Source of the DNA: Maridesulfovibrio salexigens DSM 2638
Lineage (GTDB): Bacteria; Desulfobacterota; Desulfovibrionia; Desulfovibrionales; Desulfovibrionaceae
Length of the DNA: 64,000 bases
Assembly: GCF_000023445.1 (NCBI RefSeq)
Contig: NC_012881.1
Span: 1,493,501 to 1,557,500, forward strand
Reading direction: 5' to 3'
The notes below the pieces were generated by a model. It saw nothing but the letters and a program-made list of their open reading frames with translations, was not told the origin of the DNA and ran no database searches. The translations under genes were made by a program, and so were the position numbers. The stretch's first letter is position 1. The number at the start of each line of letters is the position of its first letter. Of this stretch, positions 34,257-43,035 are shown in pieces.

Positions 34257-34287
34257 TGGCGACTGTCAAATGTCGACATTATGGAAA
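34257..34287. promoter_or_regulatory. Third ATGTCGACAT operator, upstream of the symporter gene
   Basis: The palindrome is at 34270-34279. The surrounding 31 bp match the 31 bp around the ridA-proximal site (32428-32458) at 27 positions, far beyond the palindrome itself. A minus-strand TTGACA lies about 50 bp upstream, so the site would sit in the promoter region. The rest of 34028-34663 holds no gene I can support. Confidence 0.6.
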
Positions 34288-34663
34288 TTGATGTTTGCTT
34301 TTTATGTTTGGATTTAGGGTTTGTCAATTGAAATGTGAGAATATTCACAATCGAACTAGGGTCTAATTGTTGTTATTCACTGAAATAAAAGGGCTTTATT
34401 TTAATCAGTAAAATATACTTTTCTTGTGTGTTGAGTGTCTCTTTTCGTTCTTTGTGAAGGATTTTTTGAATAACGAGAGTGTTGCTTCAGGGTAAAATAA
34501 TACGACTTTGATGGCGTTGTGCAGGGTAGGAAAAAGTTGGTGGCTGTTAATTCTAATGGGTTACCTTAGAGGCAATAATGAATAAGGTTTAAATATTGTT
34601 GAATTTTAAATAATCAGATATGCATACCTTTATTCGGAATTTAACATCAAGGGTAAGTGCGGT

Positions 34664-35419
34664 ATGAAAAGGGTGTTCTGTTTTGGGTTGGCTCTTTATT
34701 TTATGAGTATTGTTTCAGCTTTTGCAGGTGATCGGCTGACTGTGCTTACTGAGGATTGGCCTCCTTACAGTTATGAATCAGATGGTAGGGTGGTAGGCCT
34801 AAGTGCTGACCTTGTAGTACAGACTCTTGCCAGGGCTGGTTTTGATTATTCTCTGAACATTAAGCCTTGGAAGCGTGCTTATAAAGAAACACTGAGTAAT
34901 AAAGCTACCATTCTATTTACAACCAGTCGTACGGAACAGCGTGAAAAAATGTTCAAGTGGGTGGGGCCGCTCTTTCCCAGAAAAATAGTTTTATATCGCT
35001 TGAAGAGAAACAAACATATCGTGGTTAATTCGTTTGATGATTTACGTAAGTATAAAATTGGAGTTTTGCGCGGCGGTTCAGTTGAAGAAATTTTAAAAGC
35101 GCGTGGATTTGAACAGGGCTGCAATTACGATGAGGCTGCAACGAATAAGCAGAATATCCTTAAATTGTTTTTAAATCGTATCGATCTCATTCCCGGATCG
35201 GAAGTGACAATGGCACATAGGATGAAGTCAACGTCACATAAGTTTAGTGATTTAGAAATGGCTTTTGTCTTAGTTGATCAGGGTGGTTACTATATCGCGG
35301 TCAATAAAGAGACACCCGATGATGTTGTGAGACGAATTCAAGGCGCTTTCGATTCTTTGATAGCTGAAGGTGGGAGGGATAAAATTATCAAAACATATTT
35401 GGGAGATTTAAATCATTAG
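34664..35419 (+). CDS. Orphan periplasmic amino-acid-type solute-binding protein (SBP_bac_3)
   Basis: The 251-aa precursor has a signal peptide (cleavage after SAFA) and the family-3 binding-protein pattern: LTVLTEDWPPYSYESDGRVVG, LSADLVVQTLARAGF, and YKIGVLRGGSVEEILKARG. No ABC permease or ATPase gene is adjacent, so it may work as a stand-alone sensor or with distant partners. Such orphans are frequent in Desulfovibrio. It is monocistronic. Confidence 0.85.
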   Translation: MKRVFCFGLALYFMSIVSAFAGDRLTVLTEDWPPYSYESDGRVVGLSADLVVQTLARAGFDYSLNIKPWKRAYKETLSNKATILFTTSRTEQREKMFKWVGPLFPRKIVLYRLKRNKHIVVNSFDDLRKYKIGVLRGGSVEEILKARGFEQGCNYDEAATNKQNILKLFLNRIDLIPGSEVTMAHRMKSTSHKFSDLEMAFVLVDQGGYYIAVNKETPDDVVRRIQGAFDSLIAEGGRDKIIKTYLGDLNH

Positions 35420-35921
35420 AAATCAATAGGCTTTTTTGTGTGCTTGCTTAAATAGTGTTTGATCATATAAATTAATTATTTATAAAAGTTGAATGGCGTT
35501 TGTTCGTCTTCTGATTCAGGTTGAGGAGAGTTGTGTTCTGGTAGGGCATTCCATGCGGAGTGTCCTTTTTTTTGTTGGCAGGCTGACGATTTTTAAGTTT
35601 TTGCACAATTATGTAAAATAGCCGCGGAATTATTTTGTCGTTTTACGACTTAAAACGCATAAAATTTAAAAAAATGATAAAATTTTAGAATTAAATTTAA
35701 CAAATAACGTTTTTGTTGAACGTAACCTCTGGTAAAACTTCTGACTGGACAATTTTATGCATTTGCGGGTGTTAAAATCCTGCGTTTTTTAGAGGGATTT
35801 GGTTTTGAGGTTAATAACTTGCCAATATTCTGAGGTGTTATCTTGTTTTAGCAGAATATGGCATGCAAATTGTTTTAGCTTCAGGACCAAATAAAAAACA
35901 TATGATAAAGGGGTAGTACCA
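35420..35921. other. AT-rich 500-bp leader region of the dgcN operon
   Basis: No gene is visible. The stretch is markedly AT-rich around 35640-35720 and contains a sigma-54-like site at 35859-35874 and the AAAGGGG ribosome site of the next gene. Confidence 0.55.
35859..35874 (+). promoter_or_regulatory. Sigma-54-like promoter of the dgcN operon
   Basis: TGGCATGCAAATTGTT matches TGGCAY-N5-TTG with the terminal GC replaced by GT, the same deviation as the TRAP-operon site. The predicted start site would be about 35 bp before the ATG. Confidence 0.35.
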
Positions 35922-36917
35922 ATGTTTGAAGCACCATATTTACTTTTTCTCGGAGATGCTCCGGATGCTCTGGCTGCAAAAATGGCTCAGGGTATTTATG
36001 ACTGGAGACCTGAAGCTGTTGCCGGACAGTTTCGTATGGAAGAGTGTGGAGCAGATCTTGGAATTAAGGATCTTTCTATTAAAGAAGCAGCTGAAGCCGG
36101 AGTTAAGACTCTTGTCATCGGTGTTGTAAACCGTGGCGGTATTATCTCAGAAGGTTGGAAATCCATTCTTGTGGAAGCTCTTGAAGCCGGAATGGACATC
36201 GCATCCGGGCTGCATACTCTTCTGCGTGATCAGCCTGAGCTTGTTGAAGCTGCTGAAAAGAATGACTGTTCTTTGCACGATGTTCGTATTCCCACTGTTA
36301 AGTATCCCATTGCAAATGGTAAAAACCGCAGCGGCAAGCGTTGTCTTGCTGTCGGTACCGATTGCTCTGTTGGTAAAATGTACACCACACTCGCTATGGA
36401 TCGCGAAATGAAAAAGCAGGGCCGTAAGTCCACTTTCCGTGCTACCGGTCAGACTGGTATTCTGATCGAAGGTAACGGCGTACCTCTTGATGCGGTTATT
36501 GCCGATTTTATGGCCGGTTCTGTGGAATACATCACTCCTGACAATGATGCTGACCATTGGGATTTCATCGAAGGTCAGGGCAGCCTTTTTCATGCATCCT
36601 ACTCAGGTGTAACTATGGCCCTGATTCATGGCGGTCAGCCTGATGCTCTGATTCTTTGCCACGAACCTACTCGCGAAACCATGCGCGGTCTGCCTGATTA
36701 CACCCTGCCTTCCCTTGAAGAGCTTCGCGAAATGGTGATGCCTATTGCTAAAGTAGTTAATCCTGATTGCAAGGCAGTGGCCTGCTCTATCAATACTCAG
36801 CACATGTCTGAAGATGAGGCTCTTACCTACCTTGCTGAAGTAGAAAAACAGATGGGAATTCCCGCTGTTGATCCTTTCCGTCAGGGTGCAGAACGTCTTA
36901 TTGAGGCTCTGGGATAA
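35922..36917 (+). CDS. dgcN: DUF1611 family protein, DgcN-like D-glutamate N-acetyltransferase
   Basis: The 331-aa protein has an N-terminal Rossmann-like domain and a C-terminal P-loop-like domain with GTDCSVGKM (145-153), the DUF1611 signature, plus GQTGILIEGNGVPLDAV and HGGQPDALILCHEPTR. DUF1611 members next to an enolase-superfamily epimerase have been described as DgcN, which acetylates D-glutamate in a D-glutamate catabolic route with DgcA. The immediate overlap with the epimerase gene (TAATG) supports that pairing here; substrate is inferred. Confidence 0.8.
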   Translation: MFEAPYLLFLGDAPDALAAKMAQGIYDWRPEAVAGQFRMEECGADLGIKDLSIKEAAEAGVKTLVIGVVNRGGIISEGWKSILVEALEAGMDIASGLHTLLRDQPELVEAAEKNDCSLHDVRIPTVKYPIANGKNRSGKRCLAVGTDCSVGKMYTTLAMDREMKKQGRKSTFRATGQTGILIEGNGVPLDAVIADFMAGSVEYITPDNDADHWDFIEGQGSLFHASYSGVTMALIHGGQPDALILCHEPTRETMRGLPDYTLPSLEELREMVMPIAKVVNPDCKAVACSINTQHMSEDEALTYLAEVEKQMGIPAVDPFRQGAERLIEALG

Positions 36918-37885
36918 TGAAAATCTCGGTAACAAAAGACGTTTTCCCGCTGGCGCAGGTTTTTACTATTGCGCGCGGATCACGCACCGAAGCTGTTGTG
37001 CTGCGGGTTGAGATCGAAGAAGACGGTTTTACCGGGCGTGGGGAATGCGTTCCCTACGCCCGCTACAATGAAACCGTTGATTCTGTCACCGCACAGATCG
37101 AAGGTTTGAATACTCCTATTACCCGTGAAGAATTGCAGTCTGCACTTCCTGCCGGGGCGGCGCGTAATGCTGTGGATTGCGCTCTTTGGGATCTGGAAGC
37201 AAAGAAGGCCGGAGTTCCGGTATGGAAGCTGGCTGGAATCAGCGAATCTACCCCGGAAGTTACAGCTTATACACTTTCCCTCGATACTCCAGAGAAGATG
37301 GAAGAACAGGCTGCAAAAAATTCAAACCGTCCTCTGCTTAAAACCAAGCTTGGCGGCGGGATTGAAGATATTGCCCGTATTGAAGCTGTGCGTAGGGGAG
37401 CTCCTGATGCCCGCATAATTGTGGATGCAAATGAAGGTTGGACTGCTGACATTTACCGTGAGATGGCTCCTGTGTTGGTTCGTCTCGGTGTGGAAATGGT
37501 GGAACAGCCGCTTCCTTCTTCGGATGATGAAGCCCTGCTGGATATTGAAAGAGTTCTGCCTGTCTGTGCTGATGAATCCTGCCATGACCGTGAGTCCCTG
37601 CCTGCTTTGAAGGGCAAATATGATATGATTAATATCAAGCTGGACAAGACCGGAGGTTTGACCGAAGCTATCAAACTGCGTGAAGCTGCTTTAGCTGAGG
37701 GTTATAAGGTTATGGTCGGATGTATGGTCGGTTCTTCGCTGGCAATGGCACCTGCTGTGCTGGTTGCAAGCGGTGCTGATGTAGTAGATCTTGACGGGCC
37801 TTTACTTTTGGCAGAAGACAGGGAATCCCCATTGGAATACGATGACAAATTTGTCTTTCCCCCACAGAGTTCTTTGTGGGGCTAG
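36917..37885 (+). CDS. dgcA: Enolase-superfamily epimerase, DgcA-like (N-acetyl-D-glutamate or dipeptide epimerase)
   Basis: The 322-aa protein has the capping domain and barrel of the muconate-lactonizing/Ala-Glu epimerase group. Catalytic positions are visible: K142-T-K144, metal ligands D170 (VDANEGW), E196 (EQPLP) and D219 (ADESCH), and K241 (NIKLDKTGG). It could be an L-Ala-D/L-Glu epimerase. The coupling to the DUF1611 gene favours an N-acetylglutamate racemase step. Cytoplasmic. Confidence 0.85.
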   Translation: MKISVTKDVFPLAQVFTIARGSRTEAVVLRVEIEEDGFTGRGECVPYARYNETVDSVTAQIEGLNTPITREELQSALPAGAARNAVDCALWDLEAKKAGVPVWKLAGISESTPEVTAYTLSLDTPEKMEEQAAKNSNRPLLKTKLGGGIEDIARIEAVRRGAPDARIIVDANEGWTADIYREMAPVLVRLGVEMVEQPLPSSDDEALLDIERVLPVCADESCHDRESLPALKGKYDMINIKLDKTGGLTEAIKLREAALAEGYKVMVGCMVGSSLAMAPAVLVASGADVVDLDGPLLLAEDRESPLEYDDKFVFPPQSSLWG

Positions 37886-37919
37886 TAGTTAATCTCTCAT
37901 ATTGGAATAAGTGAAAAAA

Positions 37920-38765
37920 ATGAGTCGTATTGTATACGTAAATGGTGCTTACGTACCTGAAGAAGAGGCAATGGTTTCTGTTTTTGACCGTGGTTTTCTG
38001 TTTGCTGACGGTATTTACGAAGTAACTGCTGTTGTGGATGGAAAAATCTGTGAATGGGATGGTCATATCGGTCGTCTGGAGCGTTCTCTCGGCGAAATCG
38101 GCATGTCTATGCCCATGAGCGCTGAAGAACTTCTCGAAGTTCACCGCGAAATGGTTAAGCGTAACAATCTCGAAGAAGGTGCTATTTATCTGCAGGTTAC
38201 CCGCGGGGCTGCTGATCGTGATTTCGTTATGCCCGAAGGTCTTGATCAGACTGTTGTTCTTTTTACTCAAGCTAAGAAACTTACCGGTGCAAAATCCGGT
38301 CTGCGTGTGATTTCCGTCCCTGATATCCGTTGGGGCCGTCGCGACATTAAGACCGTTCAGCTTCTGGCTGCTTCTCTGGTTAAGACCGAAGCCAAGAAGA
38401 AAGGTAAGGATGATGCATGGATGGTTGAGGATGGCTTCGTAACAGAAGGTTCTTCCAACAATACCTACATTGTTACCAAGGAAGGAAAGATTATTACCCG
38501 TAACCTTTCCAACTCCATTCTGCCCGGAATTACCCGTAAATCCGTACTTCGCATTGTTGAAGAACTGGATATGGAAATTGAAGAGCGTCCTTTCACTATT
38601 GAGGAAGCCCAGAATGCTGCTGAAGCTTTTATGACCGCTGCTACTTCTTTTGTTACTCCGGTTATTGAAGTTGATGGCGTTGAGCTTAACGGTGGTACCC
38701 CCGGTCCGGTAAGCAAGCGTCTTGGTGAAGTTTATATTGAGGAAAGCCGTAAAGCTTCCTGTTAA
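37920..38765 (+). CDS. Class IV aminotransferase, D-amino acid transaminase-like
   Basis: The start is at the ATG at 37920 (MSRIVYVNGAYVPEEEA) or a GTG three codons earlier. The ~281-aa product shows FDRGFLFADGIYEV, the PLP-lysine segment RRDIKTVQLLAASLVKTEAKKKG, EGSSNNTYIV and the NSILPGITR phosphate loop, all best matching D-alanine/D-amino acid transaminases. It would move amino groups from D-amino acids to 2-oxoglutarate, producing D-glutamate for the preceding two enzymes (inference). A branched-chain aminotransferase is the main alternative. Confidence 0.85.
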   Translation: MSRIVYVNGAYVPEEEAMVSVFDRGFLFADGIYEVTAVVDGKICEWDGHIGRLERSLGEIGMSMPMSAEELLEVHREMVKRNNLEEGAIYLQVTRGAADRDFVMPEGLDQTVVLFTQAKKLTGAKSGLRVISVPDIRWGRRDIKTVQLLAASLVKTEAKKKGKDDAWMVEDGFVTEGSSNNTYIVTKEGKIITRNLSNSILPGITRKSVLRIVEELDMEIEERPFTIEEAQNAAEAFMTAATSFVTPVIEVDGVELNGGTPGPVSKRLGEVYIEESRKASC

Positions 38766-38832
38766 GAATATTTGCGTAACTTGGGGAAGTTAACGCTCCT
38801 GAACAGACAATCGTCTGTGTTTATTGACTGAA

Positions 38833-38870
38833 AGGCGGTCCGCTTCTTTTGAGGCGGACCGCCTGTTTTT
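38833..38870 (+). terminator. Terminator of the dgcN-dgcA-transaminase operon
   Basis: An 11-bp GC-rich perfect stem (AGGCGGTCCGC / GCGGACCGCCT) with a 10-base loop is followed by GTTTTTG. Confidence 0.92.
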
Positions 38871-38961
38871 GTTTAAAGTTGCGGTTGGATTTATTGTAAT
38901 AGTTTTACATGTAATGATGGTAGCTTGTAATATCGGTTAAAGCTATGTTACATTTCAAGTA

Positions 38962-40002
38962 ATGCTTATACGAAATAAATATAATATTTTTTTAGGTTTT
39001 AAGTTAAGTCTTAAGCCTTTAGTCTGTTTTCTTTTGTTGTTCTTTTTAGTTTTGTCATATGATTTGGCAATTGCAGCAAATAAGACTGTTGTTGTGGTCA
39101 ATAGTTATAATCGTGATTTTAAATGGGTAAAAGAGCATAACGGCATTTTAAAAAGAGGTCTTTCAGGTGAGGCCGATGTCTTTTGCCATTATCTTGATTT
39201 CAAGAGACTTAGCAAAGAGCAGGCTGAGCGAAATGTTGAGGCTGTTAAAAGTATTCTGGCTGAGCAAAGACCATCGGTCGTTGTTCTTACTGATGATTAT
39301 GCACTTAAATCTTTAGGTCAATTTCTTGTCGACCGTGACATTCCAGTCGTTTTTTTAGGTATTAACGGTAATGCACGTGGGTACGTGGATAATATCCGTA
39401 GAGTCACAGGAGTCTTTGAAAGGCCTCTTGTTAAACGTTCTGTGGCTTATTTAACGGAGATTGTCGGAGCTGGTAAGTATCTTGTCCTTATGGATGACAG
39501 TTTGAGTTCAAGGGTTTTTGTGCAGGAGTCCCTTAAGGGGGAGCAGAGTTTTAATGTTTCCGGAGCACATGCGGATATTTTACTTATTCAGGATTTTAGT
39601 GATTGGCAGGAAAAGGTCAAAGCAGCTTCTGATACCGGATACTTATGTATAATAATCGGTACTTATCATATTTTTAAAGATAAAAAGGGGAATCATATTC
39701 CCAGCACAGAGGTCATAAAGTGGACTTCGGAACATGCCCCTGTCCCTGTTTTTGCTCTTTGGGATTTTTCTGTGGGTCAAGGTATGGCTATTGGGGGGTA
39801 TGTCCTTTCTGGAATTGCTCAGGGCCGTGAAGCACTGAAAATGGTTAAAAGAATTTTAACAGGCGAAAAGACAGAAAATATTCACCCCGTTATTGGTAAA
39901 AGGGGGCAATTGCTCTTTAGCGCTCCTGAAATGAAGCGCTGGAATGTAACTATACCGGATTCGCTGAGCTCGAAGGGATTTCAAATTAAGATAATCCGTT
40001 GA
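38962..40002 (+). CDS. Periplasmic ABC-type substrate-binding protein (PF04392-like)
   Basis: The 346-aa precursor has a long N-terminal hydrophobic signal (about residues 14-38, ending AIAANK) and a type-I periplasmic-binding fold: TVVVVNSYNRDFKWVKEHN, PSVVVLTDDYALKSLG, IPVVFLGINGNARGYV and FALWDFSVGQGMAIGGYVLSG. These orphan receptors often feed signalling proteins rather than transporters. No permease gene is adjacent and no good ribosome site precedes the ATG. Confidence 0.75.
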   Translation: MLIRNKYNIFLGFKLSLKPLVCFLLLFFLVLSYDLAIAANKTVVVVNSYNRDFKWVKEHNGILKRGLSGEADVFCHYLDFKRLSKEQAERNVEAVKSILAEQRPSVVVLTDDYALKSLGQFLVDRDIPVVFLGINGNARGYVDNIRRVTGVFERPLVKRSVAYLTEIVGAGKYLVLMDDSLSSRVFVQESLKGEQSFNVSGAHADILLIQDFSDWQEKVKAASDTGYLCIIIGTYHIFKDKKGNHIPSTEVIKWTSEHAPVPVFALWDFSVGQGMAIGGYVLSGIAQGREALKMVKRILTGEKTENIHPVIGKRGQLLFSAPEMKRWNVTIPDSLSSKGFQIKIIR

Positions 40003-40012
40003 GCTCGAGTGG

Positions 40013-41560
40013 CTAGCTTATCATTCGTGCTGCGGCCTGCGCACATTTCTCTCCATCCATGGCTGCGGATATAATTCCACCTGCATATCCTGCCCCTTCT
40101 CCGCACGGGAAGAGTCCTTTGATCTGCACATGCTCCAATGTTTCCCGGTCACGCGGGATGCGTACCGGGGAGCTGGTGCGAGATTCAACTGCCAGTACTT
40201 TGGCTTCGTTTGAGTCAAATCCTTTGAATTTTTTACCCAATGCTTTTAATCCGTTGCGCAATGCTTCTGATTGGATAAATGGCAGCAGTTCATGTACCGG
40301 AGCTGAATAGGTTCCGGGAATGTATGATGTCTTGGGGATTGATTTTGAGATACGTCCTTCAATGAAATCGTTGACCCGTTGAGCCGGGGCTTGCTGGGTA
40401 ACTCCATCTCCGGCGGCGAACATGTTTTTCTCCGCAGCCGCCTGATATTTCAAAGCACAGAAAGGATCGCCGGGGTTTTCCAGATCTTCGATTTTAACTT
40501 CAGCCACCAAGCCTGCGTTAGCAAAAGGAGCATTGCGCGCGGCAAGGCTCATGCCGTTCAGGACCAGTTCTCCCGGAGCTGTTGATGCCGGGACAATGTA
40601 GCCGCCCGGACACATGCAGAATGAGAATACACCGCGCCCCATCGCTTGAGTTGAAATGCGGTAGCTTGCTGCGGGAAGGTTCTCGTGGCGAGGTGACTGA
40701 TGGTAGAAAATTTTATCAATCAGCGGTTGGGGGTGTTCAATACGTACACCTAATGCAAAAGGTTTTGCTTCAATTCTGATGTCCTGATCGGCAAGGGCGT
40801 AAAAAATGTCGCGCGCTGAATGTCCGGTAGCTAAGATTACAGCGTCAGCTTTGATTTCATTACCTCCCGCAATAACTCCGGCCATGCGATCACCGTCAAG
40901 AACAAATGAATCCACACGGGTGTTGAAATGTACTTCGCCTCCACAGGAGATGATGTCATCACGCATTTTGCTGACAATACGCGGCAGTACGTTTGAACCG
41001 AGATGCGGGTGTGCATCAATACGTATGTCTCCGGGGGCACCGTTTGCAATGAGCAGGTCAAGGATGCGGCCTACGTTGCCTCGTTTGGTTGCTCGGGTGT
41101 AGAGCTTGCCATCTGAATAGGTTCCGGCACCACCTTCGCCGAAGCAATAGTTGGAGTCCGGGTTGACCAGTCCTTCAGTGTAGATCTTTTTCAGGTCTTT
41201 ACGGCGGTCATTCACGGTGCGTCCGCGTTCAATAATGATAGGCTTAATGCCTTGCTCCAGCAGGGTTAGTGCTGCAAAATATCCGGCAGGTCCGGCCCCG
41301 GCAATGACGACCTGCTTGCCGTTCAAGGGCAGGGGAGTGAATACAGATTTTTGCGGTTCCACGGTTTCGGGGTCGCCGATAGCAACTTGCAGGATAAAGT
41401 GCGGTTTGCGGGAGCGCGCGTCAATTGAGCGGCGCAGAACACGTGTGGAAATATCTTCATTGTCCGGCAGACCGGCGGCCTTAAGAGCTTCTTTGCGGAT
41501 GGCACCGGGAAGATTGATTTGCTCGGGATTGATTTTGATCTGTACTTTTACCTGTTTCAT
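40013..41560 (-). CDS. FAD-dependent dehydrogenase (COG2509 type)
   Basis: The 515-aa protein has an N-terminal ~80-residue domain (VKVQIKINPEQ...ISTRVLRRSIDARSR) followed by an FAD fold (VVIAGAGPAGYFAALTLLEQG), CFGEGGAGTYSDGKLYTR and a C-terminal LFPCGEGAGYAGGIISAAMDG. This layout is specific to a conserved but poorly characterised oxidoreductase family widespread in anaerobes. It is cytoplasmic and convergent with the preceding gene (10-bp gap). Confidence 0.9.
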   Translation of the reverse strand: MKQVKVQIKINPEQINLPGAIRKEALKAAGLPDNEDISTRVLRRSIDARSRKPHFILQVAIGDPETVEPQKSVFTPLPLNGKQVVIAGAGPAGYFAALTLLEQGIKPIIIERGRTVNDRRKDLKKIYTEGLVNPDSNYCFGEGGAGTYSDGKLYTRATKRGNVGRILDLLIANGAPGDIRIDAHPHLGSNVLPRIVSKMRDDIISCGGEVHFNTRVDSFVLDGDRMAGVIAGGNEIKADAVILATGHSARDIFYALADQDIRIEAKPFALGVRIEHPQPLIDKIFYHQSPRHENLPAASYRISTQAMGRGVFSFCMCPGGYIVPASTAPGELVLNGMSLAARNAPFANAGLVAEVKIEDLENPGDPFCALKYQAAAEKNMFAAGDGVTQQAPAQRVNDFIEGRISKSIPKTSYIPGTYSAPVHELLPFIQSEALRNGLKALGKKFKGFDSNEAKVLAVESRTSSPVRIPRDRETLEHVQIKGLFPCGEGAGYAGGIISAAMDGEKCAQAAARMIS

Positions 41561-41767
41561 GGCAGCAGCCCTCTTTAATTATTGAAGTCCGCCTACCTCT
41601 ACCGACTGATCTGCTAAAGTCAATGTAAATTATGCGGGGCATGGTTTTCAGCTATTTGGCTGATTGTCTTTCGAGAGAACTAAGTTACCACTTTTACATG
41701 GAGTTCGGTTGTGAATTGTAATTAAATTGTAAGTAGGCATGTAAATGTCGGTATGAGGAGAAAATAA

Positions 41768-42376
41768 ATGAAAGTAACAGTCGTCAATGGAAGTGCCAGA
41801 ATAAAAGGTAATTCACATGCTATTGTGAATGCTTTGTGTGAAGGGTTTGCTGAAGATGCGGAAATAAAGTCGTATGAACTGTCTAAAATGACGAACAGCG
41901 GTTGCCTTGGTTGCATGTCATGCAAAGGGAAAACTGAGCGTTGTATCATCCAAGATGATCTTACGCCTGTTTATGAAGAGATACACGAAAGCGATGTGCT
42001 CGTGTTGGCCAGCCCAGTTTATTTTGGAGATGTTAGCGGGCAGGCTAAAATATTTATTGACCGGCTCTATCATCTATTTGCGCCTGATTTTCATGATGGG
42101 TTCGATCCAGAAGGTGGAGTAATTGAAGAGAAGATGCGGAGCTATAGTCGTCTTAAGAGAGGAGTTAAATTTGTGTTTGTCACTTCTCAGGGGGCTGCGA
42201 TGGAAGATATGTACGCTGATATTCAAGGACGTTACCCATTGTTTTTTAAATATCTTGGATTTGATGAAGTTTACTCAATCCGGGGGCTCGGTGACCCCAT
42301 TGCTTTCCCCGAAGCCAACCGTATGGAAGATGCTCTGGAGCAGGCCAGAGAGCTTGGTAAACGATTAAGTTTTTAG
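41768..42376 (+). CDS. Iron-sulfur flavoprotein / NADPH-dependent FMN reductase family
   Basis: The 202-aa protein has a flavodoxin-like fold with the FMN-phosphate loop NGSARIKGNSH near the N terminus and a compact cysteine motif C46-X2-C49-X2-C52-X6-C59, as in archaeal/bacterial Isf proteins that carry a [4Fe-4S] cluster. ASPVYFGDVSGQAKIFIDR contacts FMN. It probably acts as a cytosolic electron carrier or reduces oxygen/peroxide; the partner is unknown. Monocistronic with its own terminator. Confidence 0.88.
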   Translation: MKVTVVNGSARIKGNSHAIVNALCEGFAEDAEIKSYELSKMTNSGCLGCMSCKGKTERCIIQDDLTPVYEEIHESDVLVLASPVYFGDVSGQAKIFIDRLYHLFAPDFHDGFDPEGGVIEEKMRSYSRLKRGVKFVFVTSQGAAMEDMYADIQGRYPLFFKYLGFDEVYSIRGLGDPIAFPEANRMEDALEQARELGKRLSF

Positions 42377-42462
42377 ATTATCGAGGTGTAAGTTGCCTTC
42401 AGGCATAGTTGCTGCTTTTGTTAAAAATAGAACAATTGCAGGCAGGTTTTTAAGGAAAATGA

Positions 42463-42491
42463 AGCCGTCACCACTCTGGTGGCGGCTTTTT
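42463..42491 (+). terminator. Terminator after the iron-sulfur flavoprotein gene
   Basis: An 11-base stem (AGCCGTCACCA / TGGTGGCGGCT, one mismatch) with a very short loop is followed by TTTTT. Confidence 0.82.
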
Positions 42492-42568
42492 GCGTTCAAA
42501 AATTGCAGAATTATTATTTTAGGATGTAAAATAAATTGAGATTGTGAAAATAGGCGTAAAGTTTATTT

Positions 42569-42627
42569 AAATGTGAAAAAAAGAATTAATAAAAAACAGT
42601 TGACGAGGTCACTTTTAGGCGTATGTT
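42569..42627 (+). promoter_or_regulatory. Promoter of the 71-aa orphan, twin of the one at 44358
   Basis: AAATGTGAAAAAAAGAATTAA is followed after 10 bp by TTGACGAGG (-35 TTGACG at 42600-42605) and, with a 16-bp spacer, TATGTT as -10 (42622-42627). The A-rich block looks like an UP element. The same blocks at identical spacing precede the 45-aa gene. Confidence 0.7.
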
Positions 42628-42659
42628 TTTCTCAACGTCTTTTGAAAAGGAGCTAAGAA

Positions 42660-42875
42660 ATGGCACTTGAATTGTATTTTGCACTTACTTTGTTGTTTTT
42701 TGTTTCTGTGAGCGCAGTAGCCGAAGCAGAACAGTATGTTGAGGACAATGTTTTAGTTAAATCAAAAAGAATTAATGGTGTTTTTAAATTGTTAAAGGAT
42801 AAAATTGCAAAGTTTTATCGTAACGATGATGAATTTTACTGTTTTTTCAAAAAAGATGCATTCGATTTGGATTAG
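42660..42875 (+). CDS. Small orphan protein of 71 aa
   Basis: A strong AAGGAG site precedes the ATG. The protein has a hydrophobic N-terminal helix (residues about 5-20) that could be a signal or membrane anchor, with a possible cleavage after VAEAE. A Lys-rich middle (NGVFKLLKDKIAKFYRNDDE) and an acidic end follow. No family is recognised. It has its own strong promoter and terminator, so it is likely a real, well-expressed gene. Confidence 0.65.
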   Translation: MALELYFALTLLFFVSVSAVAEAEQYVEDNVLVKSKRINGVFKLLKDKIAKFYRNDDEFYCFFKKDAFDLD

Positions 42876-42904
42876 TTGAATTAGAATTGGATTCAACTCG
42901 AATA

Positions 42905-42940
42905 CAAAAACCCCGTTCTGGTAACAGAGCGGGGTTTTTG
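42905..42940 (+). terminator. Terminator of the 71-aa gene
   Basis: A perfect 11-bp core (CAAAAACCCCG / CGGGGTTTTTG), extended inward, ends in a T run. Confidence 0.9.
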
Positions 42941-43035
42941 TATTTCTGCTGAAAATTAGTTTGCGGAGCAATGATAAGAGGTGTAATTGTTGTGCTTATT
43001 TACTGATAGGATCTCCGTCAGAGAAGGAAATGCTG

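Noticed and set aside
34148-34348. 66-codon minus-strand frame upstream of the symporter
   Set aside because: It spans the operator/promoter region and shows no ribosome site or family match.
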